Source: Methanothrix sp.
GTDB lineage: Archaea; Halobacteriota; Methanosarcinia; Methanotrichales; Methanotrichaceae
Direction: 5' to 3'
Assembly (NCBI GenBank): GCA_003162615.1
Contig: PMNG01000151.1
Coordinates: 7,305 to 15,038, forward strand
Length of the DNA: 7,734 nt
Shown here: positions 6,282-7,734 of the stretch, piece by piece
How positions within the stretch are numbered: the first letter of the stretch is position 1
How the letters are laid out: every line of letters starts with the position of its first letter
Translations under genes and position numbers: made by a program
The notes under the pieces: generated by a model
The model's input: only the letters and a program-made list of their open reading frames with translations
Database searches by the model: none
What the model was told of the DNA's origin: nothing

Positions 6282-6312
6282 AAAAAATTTCTATGAGGCT
6301 TGTAACCCTCAT
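6282..6312 (-). terminator. Intrinsic-type terminator of the small secreted protein gene
   Basis: Read on the minus strand, ATGAGG and CCTCAT (6307-6312 and 6293-6298) form a perfect 6-bp stem around an 8-base loop. The stem is followed, after five bases, by AAATTTTTT (T-run at 6287-6282). The stem overlaps the TGA stop codon of the gene (6309-6311). The hairpin-plus-T-run form looks bacterial; in archaea the T-run alone is usually the main signal. Confidence 0.5.
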
Positions 6313-6638
6313 GACCCCATGGTAATATTTGCAAGCCCTGGGTACGGACCATTTGGCACCAACTTGTAGACCGTTTTGTTTAGACGGACTTCAACAAAAT
6401 CTTTCTTGGGAATGGCATCAAAATCGTGGGTGACGAGAAGGAATGCCAGATCATTTGCGTTCATGATGGGATCTTCGTTCTTCGTGATCAGTTTTATTAG
6501 TTCCGATTTATCAGCTACAGCAAATGATAAGGGAGCGACGGACAAAGGCACCAGAAGAACCAAGATTGCAATCAGGTAAAGATGGCATCTAATACCCGTG
6601 TTGAAAACGGTATTTTCGCAATTCATCTTTCTGATCAT
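6309..6638 (-). CDS. Small exported protein of unknown function, 109 aa
   Basis: An N-terminal signal segment (about residues 20-40, CHLYLIAILVLLVPLSVAPL, with likely cleavage near SFAVA) is followed by a mature part of about 68 residues. The mature part contains NANDLAFLLVTHDFDAIPK, then a short beta-type stretch FVEVRLNKTVYKLVPNGPYP, and ends GLANITMGS. I have an impression of similar short sequences in other methanogen proteins but cannot name a family. The ATG at 6636-6638 has only a weak Shine-Dalgarno (GGACGGAAC just upstream); a second ATG at 6624-6626 is possible and would keep the signal segment. It lies 106 bp downstream of the second pentapeptide gene on the same strand, so the two may be co-transcribed. 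A TATA-like AGTAAATACG near 6676-6685 could instead give it its own promoter. It has one N-glycosylation sequon in NKT and another in NIT. Confidence 0.6.
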   Translation of the reverse strand: MIRKMNCENTVFNTGIRCHLYLIAILVLLVPLSVAPLSFAVADKSELIKLITKNEDPIMNANDLAFLLVTHDFDAIPKKDFVEVRLNKTVYKLVPNGPYPGLANITMGS

Positions 6639-6744
6639 GTTCCGTCCAGCTTGGGCGCTGTTAAGCCTTGAACGTATTTACTGGTGTGTCCCAATCCGTG
6701 CCTAAATTCAATGAGCTTGATTTTTCTCGCATCCACTTCCCTCC

Positions 6745-7734
6745 TTATTCGAGTCCGGACCGAACCTCTTCTAAATCCTTTTTCAGATCGGCACTCATCT
6801 TGGCTCCATCGAGCTTTGATCCTGCAAGGGATTGCAGAGTTATTTTATCGTATTTAATGCCTTCAAGATTGGAGCCACTCAGATCTACATCCTTCATGGC
6901 TACTATTGTTAGGTTAGCTCCGCTAAGATCCGACCCGGAAAGGTTTACATTACCAAAGTACATCGTGCTGATCCTGGTGTTTCTAAGGTCTGCCTGGTCC
7001 ATAGATGCGTTGGAGATCATCATTCCTTCAAGGCTTGCGGATCTTAACTTAGCACGGTGCATGACCACCCCGTTCAGGTTCATTGATTTTAAGCTCGCCC
7101 CGGTGAGGTCGGCAAAGGAGAAATCTGCTCCATTTGCGTTTAAATCATTGAGCTTGGTCTCATGGAAGTAGGATCTGGTTAGATTGGCCCCGGTGAGATC
7201 AGCATTTACCAGCACGGTATTTGTCAGCTTTGCGCCAGACAGATTAGCCCTGGGCAAATAAGATCTTGTAAAATCCGAATCAGTCAGGTCGGAGTTACTC
7301 AGGTTGACACTGAAGAGTTCACATCGAGCGAATTGACAGTTTAAGAAGGTACTTCCACTCAGGTCGGCCCAGTTGATTCTGGCCCCCAAGAAGGTTGTAC
7401 CAACCAAATATGTGCCTCTCATATCAGCGAAATTCAGGTCGGACCTTACCATCCTGGCTTTGTTCATGTTTGCTCCTCTTAGTATAGCATTATCAAGCCA
7501 GGCGTCGGTAAAATCGGCCTGGGTCAGATTGGAACCTGATAGATCGGATTTGACCAGCCGTGCTCCATTCAAATTCGCACCATTCAGGTTGGCTCCCACC
7601 AGCCTGGCATCGCCTATCATGGCATTTTGTAGATTGGCATCAGATAGATTGGTTTTTGAAAGATTTGAACCGTCTAGGCCCGATGTATTGAGATCAGATC
7701 CGGAGAGGTCTGCAGTACTGAGGTTCGTATGGGT
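6745..7734 (-). CDS. Pentapeptide-repeat protein, paralogue of the first, N-terminus cut by the window edge
   Basis: The frame stays open from the TAA stop (6745-6747) to the right edge, giving at least 329 residues. The pentapeptide pattern continues without a break upstream of the ATG at 7618-7620, so that Met is internal and the true start lies outside the window. Visible are 58 pentapeptides plus one residue (6862-7734) and a 38-residue C-terminal cap (6748-6861) starting GIKYD and containing LDGAK, as in the paralogue. The alignment needs no gap. By analogy, about 58 residues are missing: five repeats, a linker and a signal peptide, so export is inferred, not seen. Repeat 45 by the paralogue's numbering (DLNAN) has Ala at the central position that is normally Leu, Met or Phe. 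Extracellular beta-helix; function unknown. Confidence 0.85.
   Translation of the reverse strand, partial: THTNLSTADLSGSDLNTSGLDGSNLSKTNLSDANLQNAMIGDARLVGANLNGANLNGARLVKSDLSGSNLTQADFTDAWLDNAILRGANMNKARMVRSDLNFADMRGTYLVGTTFLGARINWADLSGSTFLNCQFARCELFSVNLSNSDLTDSDFTRSYLPRANLSGAKLTNTVLVNADLTGANLTRSYFHETKLNDLNANGADFSFADLTGASLKSMNLNGVVMHRAKLRSASLEGMMISNASMDQADLRNTRISTMYFGNVNLSGSDLSGANLTIVAMKDVDLSGSNLEGIKYDKITLQSLAGSKLDGAKMSADLKKDLEEVRSGLE

Noticed and set aside
6668..7171. 167-codon plus-strand frame antisense to the second pentapeptide gene
   Set aside because: It is a by-product of the 15-bp repeat pattern read on the other strand; similar Arg-Ser-Ala-rich shadows occur opposite the first pentapeptide gene.
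7618..7620. ATG as the start of the second pentapeptide gene
   Set aside because: The same frame continues upstream to the window edge with perfectly phased pentapeptides, so this Met is internal.

Overview
The window looks like part of a methanogenic archaeon's chromosome, most likely from the Methanosarcinales/Methanotrichales (Methanothrix-like) group. That assignment is an inference. It rests on an archaeal protein set (a DUF2299-like protein, a DUF1616 membrane protein, a UPF0104-type flippase-like protein and secreted pentapeptide-repeat proteins), on two TTG starts each preceded by a GGAG-type Shine-Dalgarno sequence, on TATA-like boxes rather than bacterial -35/-10 pairs, and on a surface protein dense in N-X-S/T sequons. 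No rRNA, tRNA, CRISPR array, transposase or phage gene was seen.

Layout. 30-500 (minus): a small cytoplasmic DUF2299-like protein. 501-1108: a gene-free stretch of about 600 bp holding an 8-bp inverted repeat, three spaced copies of CTTTnCGTGCA, a small perfect hairpin and a 61-bp patch of about 80% GC that can fold. 1109-3787 and 3806-4795 (plus): a two-gene operon with an 18-bp gap. It encodes an 892-residue membrane-anchored surface protein (DUF1616 membrane part, long Ser/Thr/Asn linker, three Ig-like repeats) and a polytopic UPF0104/flippase-like membrane protein. 4984-6150 (plus): a secreted protein made of 63 uninterrupted pentapeptide repeats. 6309-6638 (minus): a small secreted protein of unknown function. 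6745 to the right edge (minus): a second pentapeptide-repeat protein, cut by the window end, that is a paralogue of the first.

How it fits together. The left operon looks like cell-envelope biology: a glycosylatable exported protein made together with a membrane protein from a family linked to lipid or glycolipid transfer. The right half is a convergent pair of extracellular pentapeptide beta-helix paralogues with a small exported protein gene between them. The two paralogues align repeat for repeat, with no insertion or deletion, over all 58 repeats visible in both. They share a conserved central block and a conserved C-terminal cap, which suggests the number of coils is under selection. The pentapeptide pair with its small secreted neighbour is the best candidate here for an undescribed system, but nothing in the sequence fixes its function.
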